A stretch of DNA of 64,000 nucleotides from NCBI RefSeq assembly GCF_011297335.1, contig NZ_JAAOTJ010000005.1, forward strand, positions 310,001 to 374,000, read 5' to 3'. The position numbers and the translations under genes were made by a program. This document shows positions 10,601 to 18,813 of the stretch, one piece after another. The notes under the pieces were generated by a model, which saw only the letters and a list, made by a program, of their open reading frames with translations, made no database searches and had not been told where the DNA came from. Every line of letters starts with the position of its first letter. Within the stretch, counting starts at the first letter, position 1. This stretch comes from Catellatospora methionotrophica (GTDB lineage Bacteria; Actinomycetota; Actinomycetes; Mycobacteriales; Micromonosporaceae).

Positions 10601-10952
10601 CGACCTGAAGACCGGCAAGACCACCACCGCCACCCGCGAGGAGCTGCCGGAGCATCCGCAGCTGGGGGCATACCAGGTGGCGGTCGAGGCGGGGGCCTTC
10701 CCCGAGGGGGACGAGTCGGGCGGGGCGGCGCTGGTGCAGCTCGGCACCACCCACCGCGACGCCAAGGAGCAGGTGCAGGAGGCGATCGGGGAGAACGCCG
10801 ACCCGCAGTGGGCGCACGCGATGGTGCACCGCACCGCGGCGACCATGGCCGCTTCCACCTTCGTCGCGAAGATCAACGACAAGTGCCGGGTCTGCCCGGT
10901 CAAGAGCAGCTGTCCTGTCTCCGGCAAGGGCCGTCAGGTGGTCGAGCCGTGA
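7656..10952 (+). CDS. adnA: AdnA: UvrD-like helicase with RecB-type nuclease and Fe-S cluster, resection complex subunit
   Basis: 1098 aa. AdnA and AdnB form the actinobacterial heterodimeric motor-nuclease that resects double-strand breaks. Walker A GGPGTGKTT lies at ~70-78. Motif II reads VYVDELADTD (about 272-281) instead of DEYQD, so this motor looks degenerate, as expected for the non-lead AdnA motor. The C-terminal nuclease has VIDLKTGK (about 980-988). Four cysteines (859, 1077, 1080, 1086; spacing C-x2-C-x5-C at the end) match an AddB-type Fe-S staple. GTG 7656 gives the longest frame; GTG 7737 is a plausible shorter start because the first 27 residues look unconserved. The adnB gene follows after 70 bp, probably cotranscribed. 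Confidence 0.9.
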   Translation: MTDSCGFPETAGRSAAPVSPARAGMFGVSSGVQRDWRLVRGSGPDRLPLRADLAQQQVIAHESGPLLVRGGPGTGKTTTLVEAVARRVADGVDPQRILVLTFGRRGSQSLRRRIEARIARGVGHEPLVRTFPAYAFGLLRRSAALQGEPSPRLLSGPEQDLVIRELLPGEDTGWPDRLLPALGTRAFAEQLRDLLLRAAERGIGPADPLWQRRDDWQAAARFLHEYEQTMALRDASTRGSAGYDHAELVRAATAMLRRDPELLAAERSRLSAVYVDELADTDPAQVELLQLIATGLPLTAFADPDSSTYAFRGADPQIARTFGELFPGTAQVILATTHRAAPAVRAATARIARRLPGHLPLVPAPRQEQVGSTAAEPQDDPDVGVEVVALRSRVSEAAFVAHRMRRAHLVDGVPFSRMAVIMRSTNAQLPAYERALRQAGVPTKVLAEDLPLHQQPAVKPLLTLLRCALKPELLTEEAAVALLHSPLGGADPMAERRLRQGLRALAIAGGDTRGSGELLVEALRDPAELAALDRRWATPATRIAMLLATARETAGRPRATAEEVLWSVWRASGLAERWAKVATAPAMGLDQQRRAETADRDLDAIMVLFDAAARFTDRLPGARIDTFLEHVADQQLPADSLAASGDRGEAVRLLTAHAAKGLEWDVVVVAGVQEGVWPDLRLRGSLLGSEQLVDEVAQRAQPGEKAQRVAQTAALLTEERRLFYVAATRARRRLVVTAVDSGAVGGADGEDRPSRFLFELAPPVKVDEDEVENLELARPPRALTLSALVAELRSAVTGPDPVRRHAAARELARLAAAGVPGAHPDSWWGLPELSDDGPLQGADEPVRVTPSTMESALRCGLRWLLERHGGAAASTAAQGVGNLVHAAAMLADEAMSDPAVLVEYVAARFDAIELAASWLAGRERDRSAEMLAKLTRWLAENPRRLVAIEREFTVRLDAEPPIDLVGRVDRLEVDDQGRLVVIDLKTGKTTTATREELPEHPQLGAYQVAVEAGAFPEGDESGGAALVQLGTTHRDAKEQVQEAIGENADPQWAHAMVHRTAATMAASTFVAKINDKCRVCPVKSSCPVSGKGRQVVEP

Positions 10953-11022
10953 GCGAGCGTGACGAGCGAACCATGGGCACGGTGGCCGCTCACGGGAGTG
11001 CCGAGCGTAGCGAGGTGCGAGC

Positions 11023-14000
11023 GTGAGCGAGTTGATCAGCCGGGCGGTTGTCGAGGAGGGGCCGCGGTGGACGCCGGAGGAGCTGGCGGCGCAGCTGGGG
11101 CTCAAGCCGCCGACCGCCGAGCAGGCCGCGGTGATCAGCGCCCCGGTCGCGCCGCTGCTGGTCGTCGCGGGCGCGGGCTCGGGCAAGACGGAGACCATGG
11201 CGGCGCGGGTGCTGTGGCTGGTTGCCAACCAGCACGTACGCCCGGAGCACGTGCTCGGCCTGACGTTCACGCGTAAGGCCGCGGGGGAGCTGGCGCACCG
11301 GGTGCGGGTGCGGCTGGGCCAGTTGCGCCGCCATGTCGGCAACCGGTTCACCGAGGGCCTGGACGGCGAGCCGACGATCGCGACGTACCACTCGTTCGCG
11401 GCGCGCATCGTCACCGAGCACGGCCTGCGCGCCGGGTACGAGCCGAGCACGCGGCTGCTCACCGAGGCGTCCTGCTGGCAGCTGGCCGACGAGGTGGTGC
11501 GGGCATACACCGGGGACATGTCGGCGGTGGAGGCCGCGCCGAGCACGGTCGTGTCGGCGGTGCTGGCGCTGGCCGGTGAGCTGGCCGAGCACCTGGTCAC
11601 CCCGGACAGCCTGGCCACCTGGACGGGCCGCTTCCACGCCAGTGTCGACGCGAAGCCGGGCAAGGTGATGGCCGACGTGCGCGACCTGCTGGCCCGCCAG
11701 CGCGCCCGGCTGCAGCTGCTGCCGCTGGTGCGCCGGTATGCCGAGCGCAAGCAGGTGCTGGAGGCGATGGACTTCGGCGACCAGATGTCGCGGGCGGCGC
11801 GGGTGGCCCGCGACCACCCCGAGGTCGGCGCGGCCGAGCGCGAGCGGTTCCGGGTGGTGCTGCTCGACGAGTACCAGGACACCAGCCACGCCCAGGTGAC
11901 GCTGCTGCGGGCGCTGTTCGCCGGGGACGTGGCGGTGGTCGAGGGCGGTGTGTCGGGGCAGGGGCATCCGGTGACCGCGGTCGGCGACCCGTGCCAGTCC
12001 ATCTACGGCTGGCGCGGCGCGAGCGCGGGCACCCTGGACCGGTTCCCGGCCGAGTTCCCGGACCGCGACGGCGAGCCCGCCGCGCAGGCGCAGCTCGGGC
12101 GTAGTTTCCGCAACCGGTCGGAGATCCTGTCGGTGGCCAACGCGATCTCCGCGCCGCTGCGCGACCGGGGCGCGCGGGTGGTCTCGCTGACCTCCGGCAG
12201 CGCCGAGCCGGGCATCGTGCAGTGCGCGCTGCTGGAGTCGTACCTGGACGAGGCGGAGTGGATCGCCGACCAGGTGGTCACCGCGTGGCGCAGCGAGGCG
12301 GGCACGGCCGACGACCAGAACCCGGCGCACATCCCCGTCGAGCGGCGGCCCACCTCGGCGGTGCTGGTGCGGGTGCGCTCGCAGATCGCGCCGATCGAGG
12401 CGGCGCTGCGGGCCCGGGGGCTGCCGGTCGAGGTGGTGGGCCTGGGCGGGCTGCTGGACACGCCCGAGGTGCGCGACGTGGTGTGCACGCTGCGGGTGCT
12501 CAACGACCCGATGGACGGGGCGAGCCTGCTGCGGCTGCTGACCGGCGCGCGCTGGCGGATCGGGCCCCGTGACCTGGTGGCGCTGCACCGGCGGTCGCGG
12601 TCGCTGGCGCACGAGCGCCGCCCGGCGGGCGACGACGCCGAGATCGTCACGGACCGGCTCGACGACGCGGCGCTGGCCGAGGCGCTGGAAGACCTCGGCG
12701 ACCCGGATCAGTACTCGCCCGCGGCGTATACGCGGCTGTCGGCGTACGCGAAGGAATTGGCGGGGTTGCGCGGTCGCCTGGACCAGCCGGTCAGTGACCT
12801 GATCGCGGACATCGAGCGAACCGCCGGCCTGGACGTGGAGGTCGCGGTGCGGGCCGGGGACGCGGGGCTGGCCCGCGCGCACCTGGACACGCTCGGCGAG
12901 GTCGCGGCGCGGTTCGCGGTGGAGACCGACGGCGCGCCGCTGGGCGCGTTCCTGTCGTACCTGTCGGCGGCCGAGGACGAGGAGCGCGGGCTCAGCCCGG
13001 GTGAGATCGACGTGGCCGAGGGCGCGGTGCAGATCCTCACCGCGCACGCGGCCAAGGGCCTGGAGTGGGACGTCGTGGCGGTGGCGGGGCTGACCAAGGA
13101 CGTCTGGCCGGGTCCCAGCAAGGGCACCGACCACTTCCTCAAGGGCCTGGGCGTGCTGCCGTTCCCGCTGCGCGGCGACCGCGACGGCCTGCCCACGCTC
13201 GCCGTGAAGAACGCCGCCGACCAGAAGGAGCTGGGCCGCGCCGTCGCCGACTTCGAGCAGCAGTGGAAGGAGCACGACGCCCGCGAGGAGCGCCGCCTGG
13301 CGTACGTGGCGGTCACCCGCCCGCGCACCTGGCTGTTCGCCTCCGGTTACTGGTGGGGCGACAAGGTGCGCAAGCCGCGCGGTCCGTCGACGCTGCTGGC
13401 GGAGATCGTCGAGGTGTGCCGGTCCGGCGAGGGGCACGTCGACGTGTGGCTGCCCGAGCCCGAACCCGACGCGGTCAACCCGACCAGCGGCGAGGTCCTG
13501 ACGACCTGGCCCAGCGACCCGCTGGGCGCGCGGCGGCCCACCGTCGAGGCGGCGGCCGGCCTGGTCCGGGCCATGCTCGACGCGCCGGACGTCGCGACGG
13601 CCGAGCACGACGAGGTGACCCGGCGCTGGCGGCAGGAGGCCGACCTGCTGCTGATCGAGCGCGACGAGCAGGCCCGCCGGGCGAACCGGGCCGAGGTGCT
13701 GCTGCCCGCGCACCTGTCGGTGTCGCAGCTGGTGGCGCTGCGCAAGGACCCGGCGGCGCTGGCCCGGCGGCTGCGCAGGCCGCTGCCCGCCGCCCCGGAC
13801 CCGTACGCCCGCCGTGGCACCGCCTTCCACCACTGGCTGGAGCAGCGCTACGGCGCGGACCAGCTGCTCGACCTGGACGACCTGCCCGGTGCGGCCGACT
13901 CCGACGCCGCGCCCGACGAGGCGCTGGGCGAGCTGAAGGAACGGTTCGAGGCCAGTGTCTGGGCCGACCGGGTGCCGGTCGAGGTGGAGACGCCGTTCGT

Positions 14001-14307
14001 GGTGGAGCTGGCCGGGACCGTCGTGCGTGGACGGATGGATGCGGTGTTCCGCGACGACGCGGGCGGTTACGAGGTCGTGGACTGGAAGACCGGCCGGGTG
14101 CCGACCGGCGCGACGGCGGCCGCCGCCGCGGTGCAACTGGCGGCATATCGCCTGGCCTGGGCCGCATTGGCGGGGGTGCCGGTGGCGAAGGTCAGCGCCG
14201 CGTTCCACTACGTACGCGACAATCTCACCGTGCGTCCCGCGGACCTGCTCGACGAGGCCGGGCTGACGGCGATGCTGACTTCGCTGCCCGCACAGGACGC
14301 CGACTAG
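11023..14307 (+). CDS. adnB: AdnB: UvrD-like lead helicase with RecB-type nuclease
   Basis: 1094 aa, cytoplasmic partner of AdnA. Walker A GAGSGKTETM (about 50-58) and a canonical motif II LLDEYQDTS (about 280-288) indicate a working ATP-driven motor. SF1A motifs continue with GDPCQSIYGWRGA and, late, TAHAAKGLEWDVV. The nuclease motif VVDWKTGR (about 1017-1024) closes the protein; no cysteine cluster is present, unlike AdnA. Start GTG 11023 has CGAGGTG 7 bases upstream. The 70-bp gap before it is made of repeats of GAGCGTAGCGAGG-like words, common filler in GC-rich actinobacteria. A GTG-start small gene follows after 120 bp. Confidence 0.93.
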   Translation: MSELISRAVVEEGPRWTPEELAAQLGLKPPTAEQAAVISAPVAPLLVVAGAGSGKTETMAARVLWLVANQHVRPEHVLGLTFTRKAAGELAHRVRVRLGQLRRHVGNRFTEGLDGEPTIATYHSFAARIVTEHGLRAGYEPSTRLLTEASCWQLADEVVRAYTGDMSAVEAAPSTVVSAVLALAGELAEHLVTPDSLATWTGRFHASVDAKPGKVMADVRDLLARQRARLQLLPLVRRYAERKQVLEAMDFGDQMSRAARVARDHPEVGAAERERFRVVLLDEYQDTSHAQVTLLRALFAGDVAVVEGGVSGQGHPVTAVGDPCQSIYGWRGASAGTLDRFPAEFPDRDGEPAAQAQLGRSFRNRSEILSVANAISAPLRDRGARVVSLTSGSAEPGIVQCALLESYLDEAEWIADQVVTAWRSEAGTADDQNPAHIPVERRPTSAVLVRVRSQIAPIEAALRARGLPVEVVGLGGLLDTPEVRDVVCTLRVLNDPMDGASLLRLLTGARWRIGPRDLVALHRRSRSLAHERRPAGDDAEIVTDRLDDAALAEALEDLGDPDQYSPAAYTRLSAYAKELAGLRGRLDQPVSDLIADIERTAGLDVEVAVRAGDAGLARAHLDTLGEVAARFAVETDGAPLGAFLSYLSAAEDEERGLSPGEIDVAEGAVQILTAHAAKGLEWDVVAVAGLTKDVWPGPSKGTDHFLKGLGVLPFPLRGDRDGLPTLAVKNAADQKELGRAVADFEQQWKEHDAREERRLAYVAVTRPRTWLFASGYWWGDKVRKPRGPSTLLAEIVEVCRSGEGHVDVWLPEPEPDAVNPTSGEVLTTWPSDPLGARRPTVEAAAGLVRAMLDAPDVATAEHDEVTRRWRQEADLLLIERDEQARRANRAEVLLPAHLSVSQLVALRKDPAALARRLRRPLPAAPDPYARRGTAFHHWLEQRYGADQLLDLDDLPGAADSDAAPDEALGELKERFEASVWADRVPVEVETPFVVELAGTVVRGRMDAVFRDDAGGYEVVDWKTGRVPTGATAAAAAVQLAAYRLAWAALAGVPVAKVSAAFHYVRDNLTVRPADLLDEAGLTAMLTSLPAQDAD

Positions 14308-14427
14308 TCCGTTAATAGCGGCTCACCAACCGAACCGCCGTGCAGACCAGTCCGGAAACCGACTGCGTGATGTCGCACGTAGCAGGCATTGTGTGTGCGG
14401 ACACACGCATCCCCGGGGAGGCGCGCC

Positions 14428-14580
14428 GTGGAGTCATCAGTCCGGGAACTGCTCCTGGTGATGCTCGTTGCGCTGCTCGGTGTCGGGGTCGCCAGTGCCG
14501 TGGTGCTCGCGCCCTGGCATGCGGCACAGGCCGGTATCGTCGTGGAGGTACATCCGCCGGCCCCGCCCATGGCCGGTTGA
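14428..14580 (+). CDS. Small single-pass membrane protein, 50 aa
   Basis: GTG at 14428 with GGGGAG 7 bases upstream opens 50 codons. The peptide has one long hydrophobic segment (LLLVMLVALLGVGVASAVVL) and a short Pro-rich tail ending PPMAG. It lies 44 bp before the degenerate subtilisin gene, on the same strand, so the two may be cotranscribed and both act at the membrane. Family not recognised. Confidence 0.55.
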   Translation: MESSVRELLLVMLVALLGVGVASAVVLAPWHAAQAGIVVEVHPPAPPMAG

Positions 14581-14624
14581 CGATGATTGTTGTGAACACC
14601 TCGATACCCGCCGGAGTGCGCGCG

Positions 14625-15839
14625 ATGTCTGGTCCGAAGTCCCTGGTCACGGCTGCTGTCTCGGTTGCCGTGCTGCTGCTGGGCGCACCCGCGGCCGCGG
14701 CCGAGCCGGACGTGGTGCGCGGCATGCAATGGCAGGTCACGGGCCTCGACCTGGCCGCCGTGCACCAGCGCGCGACCGGCTCCGGTGTGCTCGTCGCGGT
14801 GCTCGACTCGGGTGTGGACCGCAGCCACCCGGACCTGTCCGGGCAGGTGCTCGGCGGGCCGGACACCGCCTCCAACAGCGATGTGGACGGTCGCGGCACC
14901 GGTATGGCCGGACTCATCGCAGGTCACGGGCATGTTCCGGGTACGCCCGCAGGCGCGGTGCGGCCGTCGCCGTCGGTGTCGGCCGGCTGGCCCGCGCCGA
15001 GCGCGAGTCCCACCGCCCCTGCTGATCCGCGTACGGCCGGAGTGCTCGGGGTGGCTCCCGGCGCGCAGATCCTGCCGGTGGCGTTCGCGCCCGCGCCGAG
15101 TGCGACCGGTGATCCGGACGCGCTGGCCGCGGCGATCGACCGGGCCGTGTTCGGCGGCGCCAAGGTCATCTGCGTCGGCCGGGGCGTCGTGCCGAGCAGC
15201 AAGCTCCAGGCCTCGGTCGAGGCGGCCGTGGCACGCGGCGTGCTGATCGTCGCCGCCGACGCGGACCGGGCGGGCCGCCCGTTCACGCCCTGGCCGGCGT
15301 CGTATCCCGGAGTGCTCAACGCGATCCCGGCGGACCGGTCGGGCCAGGTGCCGGTCGCGCCGCTGAGCGGCCGTACCACCGGTGTCGCCGTGCCCGGCGT
15401 CGACCTGATCACGACCGGGCTCGGCGGCGGTTATCGGATCGACGGCGGCTCCAGCGCCGCGGCCGTGCTGGCCGGTGCGGCGGCGGTGGTGTGGTCGGCG
15501 TATCCCAAGGCCACGGCCGCGCAGGTGCTGCAGCGGCTGCGCTCGACCGCCACCGACGCGGGTGCGCCGGGCGCGGACAGCCGCTTCGGCGCGGGCATGC
15601 TGAATCTGAAGGCCGCGCTGGCCGCGAACCTGCCGCAGGAGGCCGCGCCGAGCGTGTCGCCGAGCCCGGTGCCGCCGAGCGCGGCCCCGTCGCCGAGCGC
15701 CTCCGCGCTGCCGGTCGCGCTGGCCGACAGCCGTGACTGGCGGCGCTGGCTGGTCGCGCTGCCGCTGCTGCTGTTCCTGGGCGCGCTCACGGTGTGGTCG
15801 CTGCGCTCCGCCCGCACCCGGCGGGAGCAGGCGGCCTGA
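14625..15839 (+). CDS. Subtilisin-like (S8, mycosin-like) membrane protein, probably catalytically dead
   Basis: 404 aa. Signal peptide (1-26, ending APAAAA), an S8-type fold, a Pro/Ser linker (about 350-375) and a C-terminal membrane anchor (RWLVALPLLLFLGALTVW), the mycosin layout. The Asp motif VAVLDSGVDRSHPDL is intact (Asp61) and the Ser region reads GGSSAAAVLAG (Ser277). The His motif, normally GHGT, reads GRGTGMAG (Arg90), and the usual oxyanion Asn site reads AADAD. Two of the key residues are therefore missing and protease activity is unlikely. Start ATG 14625 has GGAG 8 bases upstream; in-frame ATG 14583 is less likely. Neighbours do not suggest an ESX locus. Confidence 0.82.
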   Translation: MSGPKSLVTAAVSVAVLLLGAPAAAAEPDVVRGMQWQVTGLDLAAVHQRATGSGVLVAVLDSGVDRSHPDLSGQVLGGPDTASNSDVDGRGTGMAGLIAGHGHVPGTPAGAVRPSPSVSAGWPAPSASPTAPADPRTAGVLGVAPGAQILPVAFAPAPSATGDPDALAAAIDRAVFGGAKVICVGRGVVPSSKLQASVEAAVARGVLIVAADADRAGRPFTPWPASYPGVLNAIPADRSGQVPVAPLSGRTTGVAVPGVDLITTGLGGGYRIDGGSSAAAVLAGAAAVVWSAYPKATAAQVLQRLRSTATDAGAPGADSRFGAGMLNLKAALAANLPQEAAPSVSPSPVPPSAAPSPSASALPVALADSRDWRRWLVALPLLLFLGALTVWSLRSARTRREQAA

Positions 15840-16058
15840 GGCTGCCCACGTGGCGGGACCGGGGCGGCGTCGTCCCGGAGCGGATTAACAGATCATTGCC
15901 ACCTTCCGGCGGCCCGTGGGCGGCGGCCGGATGCCGCTGGCTTGTGTAGGCTGTATCTCCTATCGTGCCGGTAGGTTATATGGGCTTTCGGCTGGCCTCC
16001 CCGCGTCCACCGGGCGGGGGACGCCTAACTTGATCAGCGACACGGAGGAGGTACGGCC

Positions 16059-17453
16059 ATGGGCATCGCGGTGGTGGTCGGCGGCGGCTGCAGTGGCGTG
16101 CTCGCCACCCGTGAACTGCTGCGGACCGGCTGGCACGTGGTGCTGGTCGACCCCGGCGCACGCCCCGGCCGCGGGCTGGCCTACAGCACCGCCGCCCCGT
16201 GGCACCTGCTGAACGCGCCCGCCGCCGCGATGAGCGCCGACCCCGACCGGCCCGACGACTTCCTGCGCTGGTGCCGCCTGCGCGACCCGGCCACCGCACC
16301 CACCGACTTCATACCCCGCAGCTGGTACGGCGACTACCTGACCGAGCTGCTGCGTACGGCCGACGAGACCGCCCAGGGGCGGCTCACCGTGCAGCGCGGC
16401 CGGGTCGCCCGCATCTTCGAGCCGTCCGGCTCCGGCGGACCGCTGACCGTGCTGCTCACCGACGACGTGGTGATCCCGGCCGACCGGGTGGTGCTCGCCC
16501 TGGGCCACCCCGCGCCGGCCACCCCGGCCCGGCTCGACGCCGCCGCGGCCCGCTCGGGGGCGTACGTCGCCGACCCGTGGCGCCCCGGCGCGCTCGACGC
16601 GCTGCCCGAGGGGCCCGTCCTGCTGATCGGCACCGGTCTGACCGCCGTCGACGTGGCACTGACCCTGTCCAGCGCCGGTCGGCGCGACCTGATCGCGGTG
16701 TCCCGCCACGGCCTGCTGCCACAGGCGCACCGCCGCCCCGGCACGGTGCCGCCGGCGGCCGCCGCCGAGGCGACGATCGCGGCCCTGCCGGAGCTGCTGG
16801 CCGCCGGGTCGGCGGCGCGCGTGCTGCGCACCCTGCGACGGCTGGCCGCCGAGACCGGGGACTGGCGGGCGGTGTTCGACGCCCTGCGGCCGCACTGGGA
16901 CACGCTGTGGCAGAGCCTGCCCGAGCCCGGTCAGCACCGCTTCCTGCGGCACCTGGCGCGCCACTGGGAGGTGCACCGGCACCGCATGGCGCCCGCCGTC
17001 GCGGACGGCATGACCGCGCTGCGCGACAGCGGCGCGCTGCGGCTGCACGCCGCCGAGCTGTGCGGCATCGAGGCCACCGACCAGGGCGTACGCGTCGTAC
17101 TGCGCGAGCGGCACGGCGGTGCGATCACCGCGCCGGTGTTCGCCGCCGTGGTCAACTGCACCGGGCCGGGCCGCATCGTCGAGTCCGACCCGCTGGTCCG
17201 GGCGCTCGTCGCGGAGGGCATGGCCCGGCCGGGGCCGTACCGGCTGGGGCTGGACACCGACCCGCACGGCGCGCTGCTGCGCCGCGACGGCTCGGCGCAC
17301 CCGGCGCTGTGGACGCTCGGCCCGATCCGGCGTGGCGTGCTCTGGGAGACCACGGCCGCGCCCGAGATCAGGGCTCAGGCGCGGGCGCTGTCCATCGCGC
17401 TGGGCGACCCCGGCCGTGATCGCGCCGCCGTCGCCGAGTGCGTGGATTCATAG
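16059..17453 (+). CDS. FAD/NAD(P)-binding protein (PF13454-type)
   Basis: 464 aa. An N-terminal dinucleotide fold (VVVGGGCSGVLATREL, residues 5-20) and a second glycine-rich site (IGTGLTAVDVAL, about 191-202) place it in the FAD/NAD(P)-binding family related to HpnW/lysine-hydroxylase-like proteins; substrates of most members are unknown. No signal peptide, so cytoplasmic. Ribosome site GGAGGAGG lies 7 bases before ATG 16059. The 219-bp gap upstream gives it its own promoter region; the M16 pair follows after 46 bp with its own leaderless promoter. Function beyond flavin oxidoreductase/monooxygenase cannot be stated. Confidence 0.8.
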   Translation: MGIAVVVGGGCSGVLATRELLRTGWHVVLVDPGARPGRGLAYSTAAPWHLLNAPAAAMSADPDRPDDFLRWCRLRDPATAPTDFIPRSWYGDYLTELLRTADETAQGRLTVQRGRVARIFEPSGSGGPLTVLLTDDVVIPADRVVLALGHPAPATPARLDAAAARSGAYVADPWRPGALDALPEGPVLLIGTGLTAVDVALTLSSAGRRDLIAVSRHGLLPQAHRRPGTVPPAAAAEATIAALPELLAAGSAARVLRTLRRLAAETGDWRAVFDALRPHWDTLWQSLPEPGQHRFLRHLARHWEVHRHRMAPAVADGMTALRDSGALRLHAAELCGIEATDQGVRVVLRERHGGAITAPVFAAVVNCTGPGRIVESDPLVRALVAEGMARPGPYRLGLDTDPHGALLRRDGSAHPALWTLGPIRRGVLWETTAAPEIRAQARALSIALGDPGRDRAAVAECVDS

Positions 17454-17499
17454 GCGCGGGTGCGGACGCCTTATCCGCCAGCTTGCTAGGGTCGGCTCT

Positions 17500-18813
17500 G
17501 TGTCCACCGAGACCAGCATCCAGATCCCGCGCACGGCGTACGAGGTCGAGCGGTTCACGCTCCCCAACGGTTTGCGCGTCGTGCTCAGCCCGGACCGCAG
17601 CGCACCGGTGATCGGTGTCGCGGTCGTCTACGACGTGGGGATCCGGTCCGAGCCCGAGGGCCGGACCGGCTTCGCCCACCTCTTCGAACACCTGATGTTC
17701 CAGGGCTCGGCCAACCTGGAGAAGCTGGCCCACTTCCGGCACGTGCAGGGGGCGGGCGGCACCTTCAACGGCTCCACCCACCTGGACTACACCGACTACT
17801 TCGAGACGGTGCCGAGCAACGCGCTGGAGCGCATGCTCTTCCTGGAGGCCGACCGCATGCGCGGGCCCCGGCTGACCGAGGAGAACCTCAAGAACCAGAT
17901 CGACGTGGTCAAGGAGGAGATCCGGGTCAACGTGCTGAACCGCCCGTACGGCGGCTTCCCGTGGCTCAAGCTCCCGCCGGTCATGTTCGACACGTTCCCC
18001 AACGCGCACGACGGCTACGGCTCGTTCAGCGACCTGGAGGCGGCCACCGTCCCCGACGCGGCCGAGTTCTTCGACAAGTACTACGCCTGCGGCAACGCCA
18101 CGCTCGCCGTGTCCGGCGACTTCGACTCCGCGCACGCCCGGATGCTGATCGAGCGGCACTTCAGCGACGTCCCGGCCCGCCCGGCCCCGGCGCGCCCCGA
18201 CTTCACCGAGCCGGACCTGACCGCCGAGCGCCGCGAGTCGTACGTGGACAAGCTCGCCCCGCTGCCCGCCGTCGCCTCGGCGTGGCGGGTCCCGGACCCG
18301 ATCACCGACTTCGCCGGGTACCTGCCGTACGTGGTGCTGGCCGAGGTGCTGACCGACGGCGACGCGTCGCGGCTGGTCGAGCGACTGGTGCTGAAGGACC
18401 GCACCGTCACCAGCGTCGGCGGCTACCTGGGCTTCATGGGGGAGCCGTTCGAGGTGCGCGACCCCACGGCGCTGCTGCTGCAGTCGCACCTGCCGCCCGG
18501 CGGCAGTGTCGAGAAGGTGCTGGTCACCATCGACGAGGAGCTGGACCGGCTGGCCACCGACGGGCTGACCGCGGGCGAGCTGGCCCGCACCCAGGCCCGG
18601 ATGGCCACGCACCTGCTGCGCGAGACCGACGCGGTGCTCGGCCGCGCGCTGCGCATGGCCGTGCTGGAGCTGCAGCGGGGCAACCCGGGGCTGCTCAACG
18701 ACCTGCCGCACCAGATCGCGGAGGTCACCGAGGAGCAGGTCCGCGCCGCCGCGGCCACCCTGCGCCCGAACCGCCGAGCGTCCATCGAGGTCGTGCCCGG
18801 AGGCAACCAGTGA
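17500..18813 (+). CDS. M16 family zinc peptidase, catalytic subunit
   Basis: 437 aa. The inverted zinc motif HLFEH is present (His60, Glu63, His64), with the downstream acidic ligand expected near NALERMLFLEADRM. This is the active partner of a heterodimeric M16B-type (PqqL/mitochondrial-processing-like) peptidase acting on short unfolded peptides. No signal peptide. GTG 17500 is chosen because TAGGGT (17487-17492) sits 7 bases upstream, a leaderless start, and the protein then begins just before the conserved domain. Its TGA overlaps the GTG of the next gene (GTGA), so the two subunits are translationally coupled. Confidence 0.9.
   Translation: MSTETSIQIPRTAYEVERFTLPNGLRVVLSPDRSAPVIGVAVVYDVGIRSEPEGRTGFAHLFEHLMFQGSANLEKLAHFRHVQGAGGTFNGSTHLDYTDYFETVPSNALERMLFLEADRMRGPRLTEENLKNQIDVVKEEIRVNVLNRPYGGFPWLKLPPVMFDTFPNAHDGYGSFSDLEAATVPDAAEFFDKYYACGNATLAVSGDFDSAHARMLIERHFSDVPARPAPARPDFTEPDLTAERRESYVDKLAPLPAVASAWRVPDPITDFAGYLPYVVLAEVLTDGDASRLVERLVLKDRTVTSVGGYLGFMGEPFEVRDPTALLLQSHLPPGGSVEKVLVTIDEELDRLATDGLTAGELARTQARMATHLLRETDAVLGRALRMAVLELQRGNPGLLNDLPHQIAEVTEEQVRAAAATLRPNRRASIEVVPGGNQ

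Noticed and set aside
10953-11022. GAGCGTAGCGAGG-like repeated words before adnB as a regulatory array
   Set aside because: Spacing is irregular and such words are common filler between genes in GC-rich actinobacteria; no palindrome of operator quality.
14625-15839. Mycosin of a type VII secretion (ESX) locus
   Set aside because: No EccB/C/D/E, WXG100 or PE/PPE-like genes nearby, and the catalytic His is missing.
15960-17300. Long minus-strand open frame antisense to the FAD protein
   Set aside because: Arg/Gly/His-rich translation with no domain, typical shadow of a GC-rich gene; the plus-strand gene has clear motifs and a ribosome site.
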